This document shows positions 50,036 to 58,249 of a DNA stretch of 64,000 nucleotides, piece after piece. The notes under the pieces were generated by a model. It was not told the origin of the DNA. It ran no database searches and was given only the letters and a program-made list of their open reading frames with translations. Position numbers and translations under genes: made by a program. The stretch covers positions 62,001 through 126,000 of the forward strand of contig NZ_JALLAN010000004.1 of the NCBI RefSeq assembly GCF_023062595.1, written 5' to 3'. This DNA is from Arthrobacter rhizosphaerae (GTDB lineage Bacteria; Actinomycetota; Actinomycetes; Actinomycetales; Micrococcaceae). Position 1 is the first letter of the stretch; the number at the start of each line of letters is the position of its first letter.

Positions 50036-50845
50036 GTGGAATACGAACACGGCGGACGATATGCCGCCTTCAAGGCAGCCAGCCGGGCAGCCCCGCGCTT
50101 TGGAGCGGGCAACAAGCTCAAAGCCGGAGGGATTGCGGGCTCCATTCTCGCCGTCGTTCTTACCGCTTCGCTGGTCACCTTCGATGGTGACTCCAGCGCT
50201 ACTGCTCCGGTGGAGCCCGCTCAGACTGTCGACGTCGTGGTCGCCGGGGACGTTGGGAACGCTGACCAGGAAGGCTCTGCCCCAGCGGCGGGGACCGCCC
50301 GAGGGGCGGATTCCCTTGCGGCTGAGCTCCCTGTGGAGGCGGTTGCGGCACCTGCACCCGCTGAACCGGTTGCTGTGGAACCAGCGCCGGAGCCCCCCGC
50401 TCCGGAACCAGTACCGGCGCCCATACCTGTCCCCGTGCCAGAGCCAGCCCCGGTCGCGCCTCCAGTTGCTGCCCCTGAACCCCCAGTTGAGGCGCCGGCA
50501 CCGCCCCCGGCGCCCTTAGTACGGACCATCTATGTTGCCGGCGCAGGCGGCCAGGCCCTCGTGGACAGCTGCATCGGGCCCATTCACTACACACCCAACG
50601 ATGGCTACTCGCTCTTCATCACGGAGCACGATTACTGTGGCGGCTGGGCCCGTTTTTCAGGGATAGGAGTCGGCGAAACCGTCAGCCTGGGCGGGTATGG
50701 GACCTATACAGTGACAGCCCGCGGCCAGGTTCCCAATCCCGGCACCACCAATGACGTCATCGCAGTGTTCGGAGGATTCCCGCGGGCTATCCTGCAGACC
50801 TGCATTCCCGGCACCAGGCAGATGCTCTTGATCGCTCTGAACTAG
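50036..50845 (+). CDS. secreted, proline-rich protein with a sortase-like domain
   Basis: A 269-residue exported or membrane-anchored protein. After a basic start, a single hydrophobic helix (GGIAGSILAVVLTASLVTFD, about 35-55) is followed by an acidic and then Pro/Ala/Val-rich spacer (about 75-165). The end domain begins RTIYVAGAGGQALVDSCIGP. It contains ITEHDYCGGWARFSGIGVGE and LQTCIPGTRQMLLIALN; His, Cys and Arg in this order match the sortase triad. The Cys-Arg distance is shorter than in most sortases. GTG 50036 has GGGGGTGA six bases upstream; the ATG at 50021 overlaps that site. Confidence 0.7.
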   Translation: MEYEHGGRYAAFKAASRAAPRFGAGNKLKAGGIAGSILAVVLTASLVTFDGDSSATAPVEPAQTVDVVVAGDVGNADQEGSAPAAGTARGADSLAAELPVEAVAAPAPAEPVAVEPAPEPPAPEPVPAPIPVPVPEPAPVAPPVAAPEPPVEAPAPPPAPLVRTIYVAGAGGQALVDSCIGPIHYTPNDGYSLFITEHDYCGGWARFSGIGVGETVSLGGYGTYTVTARGQVPNPGTTNDVIAVFGGFPRAILQTCIPGTRQMLLIALN

Positions 50846-50904
50846 AGCAGAGCCACAGGTGTCCGGTTGCGCACCCACCCTCCAGTGATTGCAGCCGGCA
50901 ACAG

Positions 50905-50940
50905 AAAGGCCTTCGGATCCTGACGGTTCCGGAGGCCTTT
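50905..50940. terminator. terminator after the sortase-like gene
   Basis: AAAGGCCTTCGGA pairs with TCCGGAGGCCTTT (13 pairs, one G-T) with a loop of about ten bases. Confidence 0.75.
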
Positions 50941-50991
50941 CCAGTGCGGCCGTCAGTCCGTCGTCAAGGCACTGGTTTTCCGGTTCCCCGA

Positions 50992-51498
50992 CTACCCCGT
51001 CTTGCGGAAATGGAAGCTGAGGTAGCGCGGAACCCTCTCCGCGTACTCGGCATAGGACTGCCCGAAGATTGCGGCCGTGGCTGCCTCTTCGCGGAGGACA
51101 CCAAAATGCTCGGCGAGCACCGCGGCAGGCAAAGTTGCGAGAACCCAGGCTGAACCGGACAGGGTTCCCGTCCCTGCATGGATAAACCACCAGCCGACGT
51201 ACATGGGGTGGCGCGTAAGCGCATACGCGCCACTGGTAACCAATACCTCCGGCTGCTCCAGTACGAATGCACCCGTCGAGTGGTGACGCCGTTCCGCCAG
51301 AGCCCACAGATTCAGGCCGACGCCGGCGAGCACCAGCCCACTCCCGGCGAACCGGTGGAGGGAGCGGAATCCGGGAAGAGGTGCAGGACGGATCCGGTCA
51401 AGGATGAAATCCAAGGCCAATCCAGTCAATTGCCCTGGTGGCAGCGGAAGGTTTTCGTATACCTCCCTCAACCGGGCCGTACGGGACACAGTCGCCAT
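50992..51498 (-). CDS. isoprenylcysteine methyltransferase-like membrane protein
   Basis: A 168-residue membrane protein of the ICMT/phospholipid methyltransferase family. The SAM-binding signature LVTSGAYALTRHPMYVGWWF (about residues 95-114) is followed by two helices and EEAATAAIFGQSYAEYAERV, PRYL near the end, as in the family. The first hydrophobic segment is FAGSGLVLAGVGLNLWALAE. The methyl acceptor is unknown; it could be a small lipid or amine. The start ATG 51498 gives MATVSRTARLREVYENL. Confidence 0.82.
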   Translation of the reverse strand: MATVSRTARLREVYENLPLPPGQLTGLALDFILDRIRPAPLPGFRSLHRFAGSGLVLAGVGLNLWALAERRHHSTGAFVLEQPEVLVTSGAYALTRHPMYVGWWFIHAGTGTLSGSAWVLATLPAAVLAEHFGVLREEAATAAIFGQSYAEYAERVPRYLSFHFRKTG

Positions 51499-51568
51499 GC
51501 CTGAACTGTAACCCCAAAGATCGACCAACTCGATACTGGATCAGGATGCCTTCGTTTGTCTGGAAATG

Positions 51569-51609
51569 ACGAAGGCCCGTAAATCTCAAGGAGAATTACG
51601 GGCCTTCGT
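51569..51609 (-). terminator. terminator of tRNA-Tyr, ATCTCAAGG loop
   Basis: ACGAAGGCCCGTAA and its exact complement form a 14-pair stem around ATCTCAAGGAGAA. It ends six bases from the tRNA-Tyr 3' end. The loop core is the same as in the stem-loops at 2895 and 17125. Confidence 0.8.
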
Positions 51610-51614
51610 TTGGG

Positions 51615-51696
51615 TGGCAGATGAGGGATTCGAACCCCCGTAGGCGTTGCCAGCTGATTTACAGTCAGCCCCCTTTGGCCGCTCGGGTAATCTGCC
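51615..51696 (-). tRNA. tRNA-Tyr (GTA)
   Basis: An 82-base tRNA with a long variable arm: acceptor GGCAGAT/ATCTGCC, anticodon stem CTGAC/ATCAG region with loop CTGTAAA (anticodon GTA), T arm GGGGG..TTCGAAT..CCCTC-type pairing and discriminator A. CCA is not encoded here. Terminator directly downstream. Confidence 0.93.
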
Positions 51697-51845
51697 GAAC
51701 TTCAAAAGAAGATCACTCGCGTCCTCCATGCCAGAAGGGCTGTTTCCAGTCCGTTCCGCTTCCGGTGACCGCGGGCAAGACAACTTTACAGAACTTCCGC
51801 CGAAGAATCGAATCGGCGCCGCGAGGGGCTAAAAAGCCCGGAAAA

Positions 51846-52100
51846 TCAGGCTTCTCCGAGTATCCGGCCAGCCAGCTTTGCTTCAAACCGTGCAGCCTGT
51901 TCTTCAGTGATCTGGTTCAACTGGACTGCCCGCAACAAGTCCGTATGCACTCCGTCCATCCGTGCTGACGCGGCCGCCGTGGGACTAAGAATGATCGAGG
52001 CGGCCAAGGCTGCAGCAGCCACGGTGCCCGCGGCTGACGCGATGGTACCCGCGGCGGAAGAGGTAGAACGGAGGACGTAGCGGGCGGCCTTGTGCGGCAT
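51846..52100 (-). CDS. small exported or membrane protein, 84 aa
   Basis: Not recognised. The N-terminus MPHKAARYVLRSTSSAAGTI is basic, then a long Ala-rich hydrophobic stretch ends near AAALAASIILSPTAAASA, consistent with a signal peptide or anchor. The mature part is one amphipathic segment (LLRAVQLNQITEEQAARFEA). The start at 52100 has AAAGGAAAGACC upstream. It stands alone. Confidence 0.55.
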   Translation of the reverse strand: MPHKAARYVLRSTSSAAGTIASAAGTVAAAALAASIILSPTAAASARMDGVHTDLLRAVQLNQITEEQAARFEAKLAGRILGEA

Positions 52101-52320
52101 GGTCTTTCCTTTCGGGGTGTCACTTCGGGGTGTCACTTCCAACAGCTACAACTCTGGCCGGGCACGCTTGGTTCCTCCCGGGGGTTAGCTATGAGTGAAC
52201 TGTGAACAGTAGAGCTGGGCGAACCTTCCGCCGACTTCATTTCCAGCCCATCCGTATTAGGCTGGATTCCAGACATCCCGGCCGATATTGAGGCACCGGA
52301 CCAATAGCAGAAGGAGAGTC

Positions 52321-52812
52321 ATGGCAGGCGAATCCACATTCGACGTCGTCAGTAAGGTCGATAAGCAGGAGGTTGCAAACGCCCTGCACCAGGCCCAGAA
52401 AGAACTGGCGCAGCGATACGACTTCAAGGGCGTAGGAGCCGAAGTTGACTTCAGCGGCGAGAAGATCCTCATGAAGGCAAACTCGGAAGAGCGTGTGCTG
52501 GCGGTTCTGGACGTATTGCAGTCAAAGCTCATCCGCCGCGGTATCTCCTTGAAGTCCCTGGACACCGGCGAGCCTTACGCTTCGGGCAAGGAATTCCGCC
52601 TGGAAGCGACCATCAAGGAGGGCATCGCCCAGGACCTCGCCAAGAAGATCAACAAGCTGATCCGTGACGAGGCTCCGAAGTCAGTCAAATCCCAGATCCA
52701 GGGCGACGAGCTGCGTGTAACCTCCAAGTCCCGCGACGACCTGCAGGAGACCATGGCACTGCTGAAGGACTTCGACGAGGCCGACCTCCAGTTTGTGAAC
52801 TTCCGCAGCTAA
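52321..52812 (+). CDS. yajQ: YajQ-family nucleotide-binding protein
   Basis: A 163-residue cytoplasmic protein of the UPF0234/YajQ family; some members bind cyclic di-GMP or other nucleotides and act as regulators. Landmarks are MAGESTFDVVSKVDKQEVAN, QRYDFKGVGAEVDFSGEKIL, RRGISLKSLDTGEPYASGKE and ITNKLIRDEAPKSVKSQIQG-type sequence, ending LLKDFDEADLQFVNFRS. AGAAGGAGAG lies three bases before the ATG. A long inverted repeat follows the stop. Confidence 0.93.
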   Translation: MAGESTFDVVSKVDKQEVANALHQAQKELAQRYDFKGVGAEVDFSGEKILMKANSEERVLAVLDVLQSKLIRRGISLKSLDTGEPYASGKEFRLEATIKEGIAQDLAKKINKLIRDEAPKSVKSQIQGDELRVTSKSRDDLQETMALLKDFDEADLQFVNFRS

Positions 52813-52817
52813 CTCAG

Positions 52818-52881
52818 TGAGGACGCAAACGGGCTTAGGACACGCACATTTGAGTGTCCTAAGCCCGTTTGCGCGTCCTCA
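52818..52881. repeat. long inverted repeat between yajQ and htpX
   Basis: Arms at 52818-52842 and 52855-52881 match over 25 bases except for a two-base insert in the right arm; the arm contains CAAACGGGCTTAGGACA. The loop is 12 bases. It lies between convergent genes and can end both transcripts, but is far longer than an ordinary terminator. Confidence 0.75.
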
Positions 52882-52902
52882 GCGAAGCACGACGGCGGCC
52901 CG

Positions 52903-53769
52903 TCACCTGAGCGGCCGTTCCGCCATCTGCTCCAGCCTGGCAATCCGCTCCCGCATCGGTGGGTGCGTGGCGAACATCTTGTTCATTACGCCGCCACGGA
53001 ACGGGTTCGCGATCATGAGGTGGGATGCATTCACCAGCCGCTGGTCCGGCGGCAGCGGCGCGAGCTGCACGCCCTGCTCAATCTTTCGCAGGGCAGAGGC
53101 GAGCGCCAGCGGATCCCCGGTAAGCGCAGAACCGTCCTCGTCGGCGTCGTACTCCCTGGTGCGGGAGATGGCGAGCTGGATCATTGAAGCTGCGAACGGC
53201 GCCAGCAAGGCCATGGCGAGCATCGCGATCGGGTTCGAGTTGCGCCGGTCACCACCCATGAACACGAGCATCTGCCCTACCGAAGTAATCACTCCTGCTA
53301 CGGCGGCTGCTACCGAGGACGTGAGGATATCCCGGTTGTAGACATGCATCAGCTCGTGCCCCAGAACGCCGCGCAACTCCCGGGCATTAAGGATCTGCAG
53401 GATGCCCTCCGTACAGCACACCGCTGCATTCTGTGGATTCCGGCCCGTGGCGAAGGCGTTGGGCGCCATGGTTGGTGAGAGATAGATGCGCGGCATTGGC
53501 TGCTTGGCCTGCACCGAAAGCTCCCGGACAATCTGGTAAAGCTGGGGCGCCTGGGCCTCGGAAACGGGGTACGCCTGCATGGACCTGAGCGCGATCTTGT
53601 CGCTGTTCCAGTAACCGTAGGCCGTGGTGCCGACGCCGATCAGAGCCATGATCCAGATGGGTGTTGTACTGCGCATGCTGGCGGCAATCAAGGCACCAAG
53701 TCCGAGCAGCACAGCCCAGAGCATTCCGAAGAGCGCCGCGGTCTTCAGTCCGTTGTTATGTTTGTGCAC
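52903..53769 (-). CDS. htpX: membrane zinc metalloprotease HtpX
   Basis: A 288-residue membrane protease that degrades damaged membrane proteins. Two N-terminal helices (AALFGMLWAVLLGLGALIAA and PIWIMALIGVGTTAYGYW), then the zinc motif GVLGHELMHVYNRD (HExxH, about residues 142-146) and the third ligand Glu in SRTREYDADEDGS. Two more hydrophobic segments lie between. The C-terminus has FATHPPMRERIARLEQMAER. GTG 53769 is preceded by GGAGG; earlier in-frame codons do not look coding. Confidence 0.93.
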   Translation of the reverse strand: MHKHNNGLKTAALFGMLWAVLLGLGALIAASMRSTTPIWIMALIGVGTTAYGYWNSDKIALRSMQAYPVSEAQAPQLYQIVRELSVQAKQPMPRIYLSPTMAPNAFATGRNPQNAAVCCTEGILQILNARELRGVLGHELMHVYNRDILTSSVAAAVAGVITSVGQMLVFMGGDRRNSNPIAMLAMALLAPFAASMIQLAISRTREYDADEDGSALTGDPLALASALRKIEQGVQLAPLPPDQRLVNASHLMIANPFRGGVMNKMFATHPPMRERIARLEQMAERPLR

Positions 53770-53909
53770 TTCGCCTCCAGCTGACACGCCGCCCAACAGC
53801 AGAACCCAACCTTCACTCAAAAGTTTAGTGCCGCCACCGGCCAGTATCTCTAACGGTGGAGGCGCAGCTTGATTGACGCTTGATATGGTCAGCTGGGAAA
53901 GGAGCACGC

Positions 53910-54713
53910 ATGGGATTGGCCAGACGGCTGCTGTGGGGATCGGCAGCCTGGGAAGTAGCCCGCCCTCGCACGCCACTGACCGCAGGCCACCTGCTGATCA
54001 GGCTCAGTAATCCGGCCATAGCCCTTGACCAGCGCTCGGCCTCAGACTGGCTCCGCTGCCATAAGGCAGCTGTTGCCGCACTCACCCAGGTCCTTGGCGT
54101 GACCCACTGCACCCTGATGTTTGCCTATCAGTGGCATGCTCTCGGGGCAGCCGTTGGCGAGCCGGTAGCTGAGTCCTCCACACCCACGTTCCACCTTTTC
54201 GGACGTTGGGACGCGGAACCGGTCACCCCGGGTGCCGTGCTGGCAGTTCCCGCTCATCGCCGGACGCCTCTGGACGAAGATGAACTCCTGGAAATCGATC
54301 TCGCACTCCGTGATGCCCTCCGGGCCACGGCGGCGTTCGACTCAGAATTGACGGTTGATGAGGACGATCTTGACGTTGGCCTACTGGCCGGTGACAAAGG
54401 CGCCGCCACGCTTCCCGACGTCGCTACTGTTACGCCTGCGCACCCGATCGACGGCGGGCATCGGGTGTTGACGGTCCAGCGCGACTTGGCCTCCATCTCA
54501 GACGTCCGCCCCGCGGAAATCCTGGCCCTCGCGAAGGTTCTGGAAGGACTCGCCGCGGATCCGACTGTCAGTGGGCTGAGCTGTGTTGCGCCGGATCCTG
54601 CGGTCACCCGCGGCCGGCTGGAGCTGCACGTTCTGGGACGCTCGGCCAACGAGTCCGGGAATCCACTCGTTGCTTTGCTCGATTCCCCGGAACTTAGCCA
54701 AGCCTTATTGTGA
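53910..54713 (+). CDS. hypothetical protein with a HIT-like N-terminal half, 267 aa
   Basis: Not assigned with confidence. The first half (LTAGHLLIRLSNPAIALDQR, VTHCTLMFAYQWHALGAAVG, PTFHLFGRWDAEPVTPGAVL) has a strand and helix pattern like HIT proteins, with TFHLFGRWD at the place of the His-x-His signature, but the second and third His are missing, so it is probably not an active HIT hydrolase. The second half has an acidic stretch (TVDEDDLDVG) and a ferredoxin-like end. AAGGAG lies six bases before ATG 53910. It precedes the Fur-family gene by 30 bases on the same strand. Confidence 0.5.
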   Translation: MGLARRLLWGSAAWEVARPRTPLTAGHLLIRLSNPAIALDQRSASDWLRCHKAAVAALTQVLGVTHCTLMFAYQWHALGAAVGEPVAESSTPTFHLFGRWDAEPVTPGAVLAVPAHRRTPLDEDELLEIDLALRDALRATAAFDSELTVDEDDLDVGLLAGDKGAATLPDVATVTPAHPIDGGHRVLTVQRDLASISDVRPAEILALAKVLEGLAADPTVSGLSCVAPDPAVTRGRLELHVLGRSANESGNPLVALLDSPELSQALL

Positions 54714-54743
54714 TTCAGTCATAATAAGTGTTTCAATGGTGCC

Positions 54744-55217
54744 ATGAGCGATTCCGGTGGCGGCCACGAAGCATGGGCCAAGGCCCTGCGTGCCCACGGG
54801 CGCCGGGTGACCAAGCAGCGCCTTGCCGTGCTGGCCGCCGTCGAACGTCATCCCCACTCCCCTGCCGAAAACATCCTTGCAGCCGCCCGGAACGATCTTC
54901 CGGAGCTGACGGCACAGTCCGTCTACGTGGTCTTAGGGGATCTCACCGACCTGAACATGCTGCGCCGGTTTGAACCTCCCCACTCTCCCGCGCTGTACGA
55001 AACGCGAGTAGCGGACAACCATCACCATGCGATCTGTATCAGCTGCGGACGCGTCGAAGACGTCGATTGCGCAGTTGGCCACGCTCCATGCCTCACCCCG
55101 CATTGGGGCGAGGACAGTGGACGGCGCATGACCATCCAGATTGCCGACGTGCTGTACCAGGGCATTTGCCAGGACTGCCAGCACGCCCAACAGCTTCCTT
55201 CCGAACTCGATAAGTAA
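54744..55217 (+). CDS. Fur-family peroxide/metal regulator next to catalase
   Basis: A 157-residue metal-dependent repressor. The winged helix contains [20 protein letters not shown] and [20 protein letters not shown] (recognition helix). The metal and zinc region has [19 protein letters not shown] and the C-terminal CQDC, giving two CxxC pairs. It precedes a catalase gene by 22 bases, the arrangement seen for CatR/FurA-type peroxide sensors, so it probably represses the catalase until oxidised. An AT-rich tract (CATAATAAGTG) sits just upstream and may hold its promoter and site. Confidence 0.88.
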   Translation: MSDSGGGHEAWAKALRAHGRRVTKQRLAVLAAVERHPHSPAENILAAARNDLPELTAQSVYVVLGDLTDLNMLRRFEPPHSPALYETRVADNHHHAICISCGRVEDVDCAVGHAPCLTPHWGEDSGRRMTIQIADVLYQGICQDCQHAQQLPSELDK

Positions 55218-55239
55218 CCATCCAAGAAATAGGAGAACG

Positions 55240-56757
55240 ATGACCGCGAACAGTGTTGCGCCCATCCCCGTATCCACAACCCAATCAGGGGCGCCTGTCA
55301 CTTCAGATGCCCATTCCCGCTCCGTCGGTGCTGACGGCGCAATCATCCTCACGGACCACTACCTGGTCGAAAAGCTCGCGCAGTTCAACCGCGAGCGCGT
55401 GCCGGAGCGTGTAGTTCACGCCAAGGGCGGCGGCGCTTTCGGTAAGTTCACCACCACCGAGGACGTCTCGGCCTACACCAAGGCTGCTTTCCTGCAGCCG
55501 GGCGTTGACACCGAGATGCTCATCCGCTTCTCCTCTGTTGCGGGCGAGAATGGCTCCCCTGACACTTGGCGCGATCCCCGCGGTTTCGCCGTGAAGTTCT
55601 ACACCTCCGAGGGCAATTACGACCTCGTCGGAAACAACACCCCCGTCTTCTTCATCCGCGACGGCATCAAGTTCCCCGACTTCATCCACTCCCAGAAGCG
55701 CCTCCCGGGTACCCACCTGCGTGACGCCGACATGCAGTGGGATTTCTGGACCCTTTCCCCGGAATCCGCACACCAGGTCACCTGGCTCATGGGCGACCGC
55801 GGCCTCCCGGCTTCCTGGCGGGAAATGCAGGGCTACGGCTCGCACACCTACCAGTGGATCAACGCTGAAGGCGAGCGCTTCTGGGTCAAGTACCACTTCA
55901 AGTCCAACCAGGGCGTCAAGACCATGGGCGGGGACCAGGCCGAAGAACTCGCCGGTTCAGACGCCGACTTCTACATCCGCGACCTGCAGGAAAACATTGC
56001 TGCCGGCAACTTCCCCTCCTGGGACCTCCACGTGCAGGTTATGCCGTACGAGGACGCCAAGACCTACCGCTTCAACCCGTTCGACCTCACCAAGGTGTGG
56101 CCGCACGCTGACTACCCGCTGATCAAGGTAGGCACCATGGAGCTGAACCGGAACCCGGAGAACTACTTCGCGCAGATCGAGCAGGCAACGTTTGCGCCGT
56201 CGAACTTCGTTCCCGGCATTGCCGCTTCCCCGGACAAGATGCTGCAGGCCCGCATCTTCTCCTACGCGGACGCACACCGTTACCGCGTGGGCACCAACCA
56301 CGCCCAGATCCCGGTGAACCAGCCCAAGAACCAGGTCAACAACTACAGCCAGGACGGCGCGGGACGTTACCTCTTCAACGCCCCTTCCGTTCCGGTTTAC
56401 GCACCGAACTCGGTGGGCGGCCCGGCTGCGGTTGAGCCTCAGAGCCCGGCCGGTGGCTGGGAGAACGACGGCGAGCTGACCCTTGCCGCGCACTCCCTGC
56501 ACGCTGAGGACAGCGATTTCGTCCAGGCCGGAGCGTTGTACCGCGAGGTTTACGACAACGGCGCCAAGGCCCGCCTGCTCGAAACCATCACCGGTGCCGT
56601 GGGCGGCGTCAAGAGCCCGGGTATCAAGGAACGCGCCATCCAGTACTGGACCAACGTTGACGCCGAGCTCGGTGCGAAACTCCGCGCCAACCTTGGTGCA
56701 GGCGTTACCGCCGGCGCTGGCAATTCAGAGGCAGAAGCTGCCAACAAGATCGGCTGA
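55240..56757 (+). CDS. katA: catalase, monofunctional haem type
   Basis: A 505-residue catalase that breaks down hydrogen peroxide. The distal His motif is [20 protein letters not shown] (about residues 50-70), with Asn in [18 protein letters not shown]. The haem-ligand motif is [20 protein letters not shown], with the proximal Tyr (about 342). AGGAGA precedes the ATG by four bases. It follows the Fur-type regulator closely, forming a two-gene stress operon ended by a strong terminator. Confidence 0.95.
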   Translation: MTANSVAPIPVSTTQSGAPVTSDAHSRSVGADGAIILTDHYLVEKLAQFNRERVPERVVHAKGGGAFGKFTTTEDVSAYTKAAFLQPGVDTEMLIRFSSVAGENGSPDTWRDPRGFAVKFYTSEGNYDLVGNNTPVFFIRDGIKFPDFIHSQKRLPGTHLRDADMQWDFWTLSPESAHQVTWLMGDRGLPASWREMQGYGSHTYQWINAEGERFWVKYHFKSNQGVKTMGGDQAEELAGSDADFYIRDLQENIAAGNFPSWDLHVQVMPYEDAKTYRFNPFDLTKVWPHADYPLIKVGTMELNRNPENYFAQIEQATFAPSNFVPGIAASPDKMLQARIFSYADAHRYRVGTNHAQIPVNQPKNQVNNYSQDGAGRYLFNAPSVPVYAPNSVGGPAAVEPQSPAGGWENDGELTLAAHSLHAEDSDFVQAGALYREVYDNGAKARLLETITGAVGGVKSPGIKERAIQYWTNVDAELGAKLRANLGAGVTAGAGNSEAEAANKIG

Positions 56758-56780
56758 TTGTTCTGATCGAAGCGTTACTG

Positions 56781-56822
56781 AACGCCCCGTCGCGGATTTC
56801 TCCGCGGCGGGGCGTTTTGTTT
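56781..56822 (+). terminator. terminator of the catalase operon
   Basis: AACGCCCCGTCGCGG pairs with CCGCGGCGGGGCGTT (one mismatch) with a six-base loop, followed by TTGTTTT. Confidence 0.85.
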
Positions 56823-56880
56823 TCCACATAGCCTCCGGAGAGTATGGCCTGCCCCGCCAGCGACTGCCTACCATCCGTAC

Positions 56881-57516
56881 ATGGACTCTTTTGAAGGAAT
56901 TCCCCCGACGGCGTTCGGGTTCTACGCGGAACTGGAAGAAAACAACAACCGCGACTGGTGGCTGCAGAACAAGGCCCGTTACGAGGAGGACGTCAAGAAA
57001 CCATTGGCGGCGTTGCTCGCCGGGCTTGAGCCACGCTTCGGTCCCGCCAAGATCTTCAGGCCCAACCGGGACATCCGGTTCTCCCAGGACAAGTCCCCGT
57101 ACAAGACCGCCCAGGGAGCGTTCGCGTCCTATCAGGAGGGTGTGGGGTATTACCTTCAAGTGGGGGCCGATGGCCTTCTGGTTGGCGGCGGGTACCACTC
57201 GCATTCCCCCGCCCAACTCGCACGCTACCGCAACGCCGTGGACGCCTCGGCAACGGGTGAATCGCTGCAGCACATCGTGGGGGCTCTCAACAATTCAGGG
57301 TTCGACGTTGATGGCGAAAAGCTGAAGACCGTACCCCGCGGCTTCGACTCCGCCCATCCCCGCGCCGAACTGCTCAAACACAAGACGCTTACCGCAGGAG
57401 TTGACCTGGGGCAGCCCGACTGGCTGGCTACTCCTGCGGCCTCGGATGAAATCGCCGGGCTTTGGGAGCAGCTGCGCCCCCTCGTCGAGTGGGTGGGCCG
57501 CCACGCCGCACCATGA
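56881..57516 (+). CDS. DUF2461-family protein
   Basis: A 211-residue protein of the conserved DUF2461 family (TIGR02453), whose function is unknown. Landmarks are FGFYAELEENNNRDWWLQNK, KIFRPNRDIRFSQDKSPYKT and GYYLQVGADGLLVGGGYHSH, then GFDSAHPRAELLKHKTLTAG. The length matches the family. The ATG is 60 bases after the catalase terminator, so it has its own promoter. The next gene is convergent. Confidence 0.88.
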   Translation: MDSFEGIPPTAFGFYAELEENNNRDWWLQNKARYEEDVKKPLAALLAGLEPRFGPAKIFRPNRDIRFSQDKSPYKTAQGAFASYQEGVGYYLQVGADGLLVGGGYHSHSPAQLARYRNAVDASATGESLQHIVGALNNSGFDVDGEKLKTVPRGFDSAHPRAELLKHKTLTAGVDLGQPDWLATPAASDEIAGLWEQLRPLVEWVGRHAAP

Positions 57517-57542
57517 GATCGCCCGCATGGGACGGCAGCCCG

Positions 57543-58181
57543 CTAGTTTTCAGTCTGGGCCGGCCTTTCCGGCAGAGTTCTGTGGTGGCCTTCCGTGACA
57601 AGCCGATAGTCAAGGTTGCTGAAAAACACTGAGAGCATCAGCTCGAAGGCCTTGGTGGCTTCTTCCGGCTGGTTCATCACGACGAAGTCGAACTGCAGGC
57701 CGTAGAAGGTCGAGGTAAACAGGCGTGCATCAGTATCGGCAAATTCTTCCCGGATGCCTTGGACCACGAGCCAGTCCCGGGTTTTGTGGTGCAGCATCCG
57801 GAAATTCTCCTGCGACGTGCCACGAGGTGCTGCGGCCACGATGTCCTGGGCGGTGGCCTCGAACTCCAGCCTCGCCAGGTGGCGGTTCCGCTGAGCCATG
57901 GTCCACTGCCAGGACTGCAGCAGGAACGCGCGCCACGCCTCGCGGTCAATGTCGCGCACGTCCGCGCTCCGCATGGGGTCCAGCCTGGACTCGATGGAAC
58001 TGATGATTTCGGCTATCAGCTGCTCCCTGTTGCCGAAATGGTAGACCAGCACATAGCTGGAGATACCGAGCCCCTGGGCCAGGCTGCGGAAGGTCAGTTC
58101 AGCAAGGGTCTTGTCCATCAGATAGTCCAGGATGGCAGACAGGAGCTCCGCTTTGCGTTCGGGTTTTGCAGGGCGGGCCAT
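57543..58181 (-). CDS. TetR-family regulator
   Basis: A 212-residue repressor. The helix-turn-helix spans ILDYLMDKTLAELTFRSLAQ, then GLGISSYVLVYHFGNREQLI (about residues 17-56). The C-terminal ligand domain includes MAQRNRHLARLEFEATAQDI. A long perfect inverted repeat covers its start codon, suggesting autoregulation. The gene upstream on the same strand is an amino acid permease that ends 68 bases before; no divergent target is visible. Confidence 0.9.
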   Translation of the reverse strand: MARPAKPERKAELLSAILDYLMDKTLAELTFRSLAQGLGISSYVLVYHFGNREQLIAEIISSIESRLDPMRSADVRDIDREAWRAFLLQSWQWTMAQRNRHLARLEFEATAQDIVAAAPRGTSQENFRMLHHKTRDWLVVQGIREEFADTDARLFTSTFYGLQFDFVVMNQPEEATKAFELMLSVFFSNLDYRLVTEGHHRTLPERPAQTEN

Positions 58182-58204
58182 GGCTCCATCTTAGGAGCCA
58201 TGGC
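58177..58204. promoter_or_regulatory. inverted repeat over the TetR start codon
   Basis: GCCATGGCTCC (58177-58187) is the exact reverse complement of GGAGCCATGGC (58194-58204), with six bases between. The ATG of the TetR gene (58179-58181) is inside the left arm and the right arm includes its possible GGAG ribosome site. It may be an operator or an RNA hairpin. Confidence 0.6.
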
Positions 58205-58249
58205 CCGGCAGGGTTGACATCGCGACCGGACCCCCAGCCGGGGTGCGGT

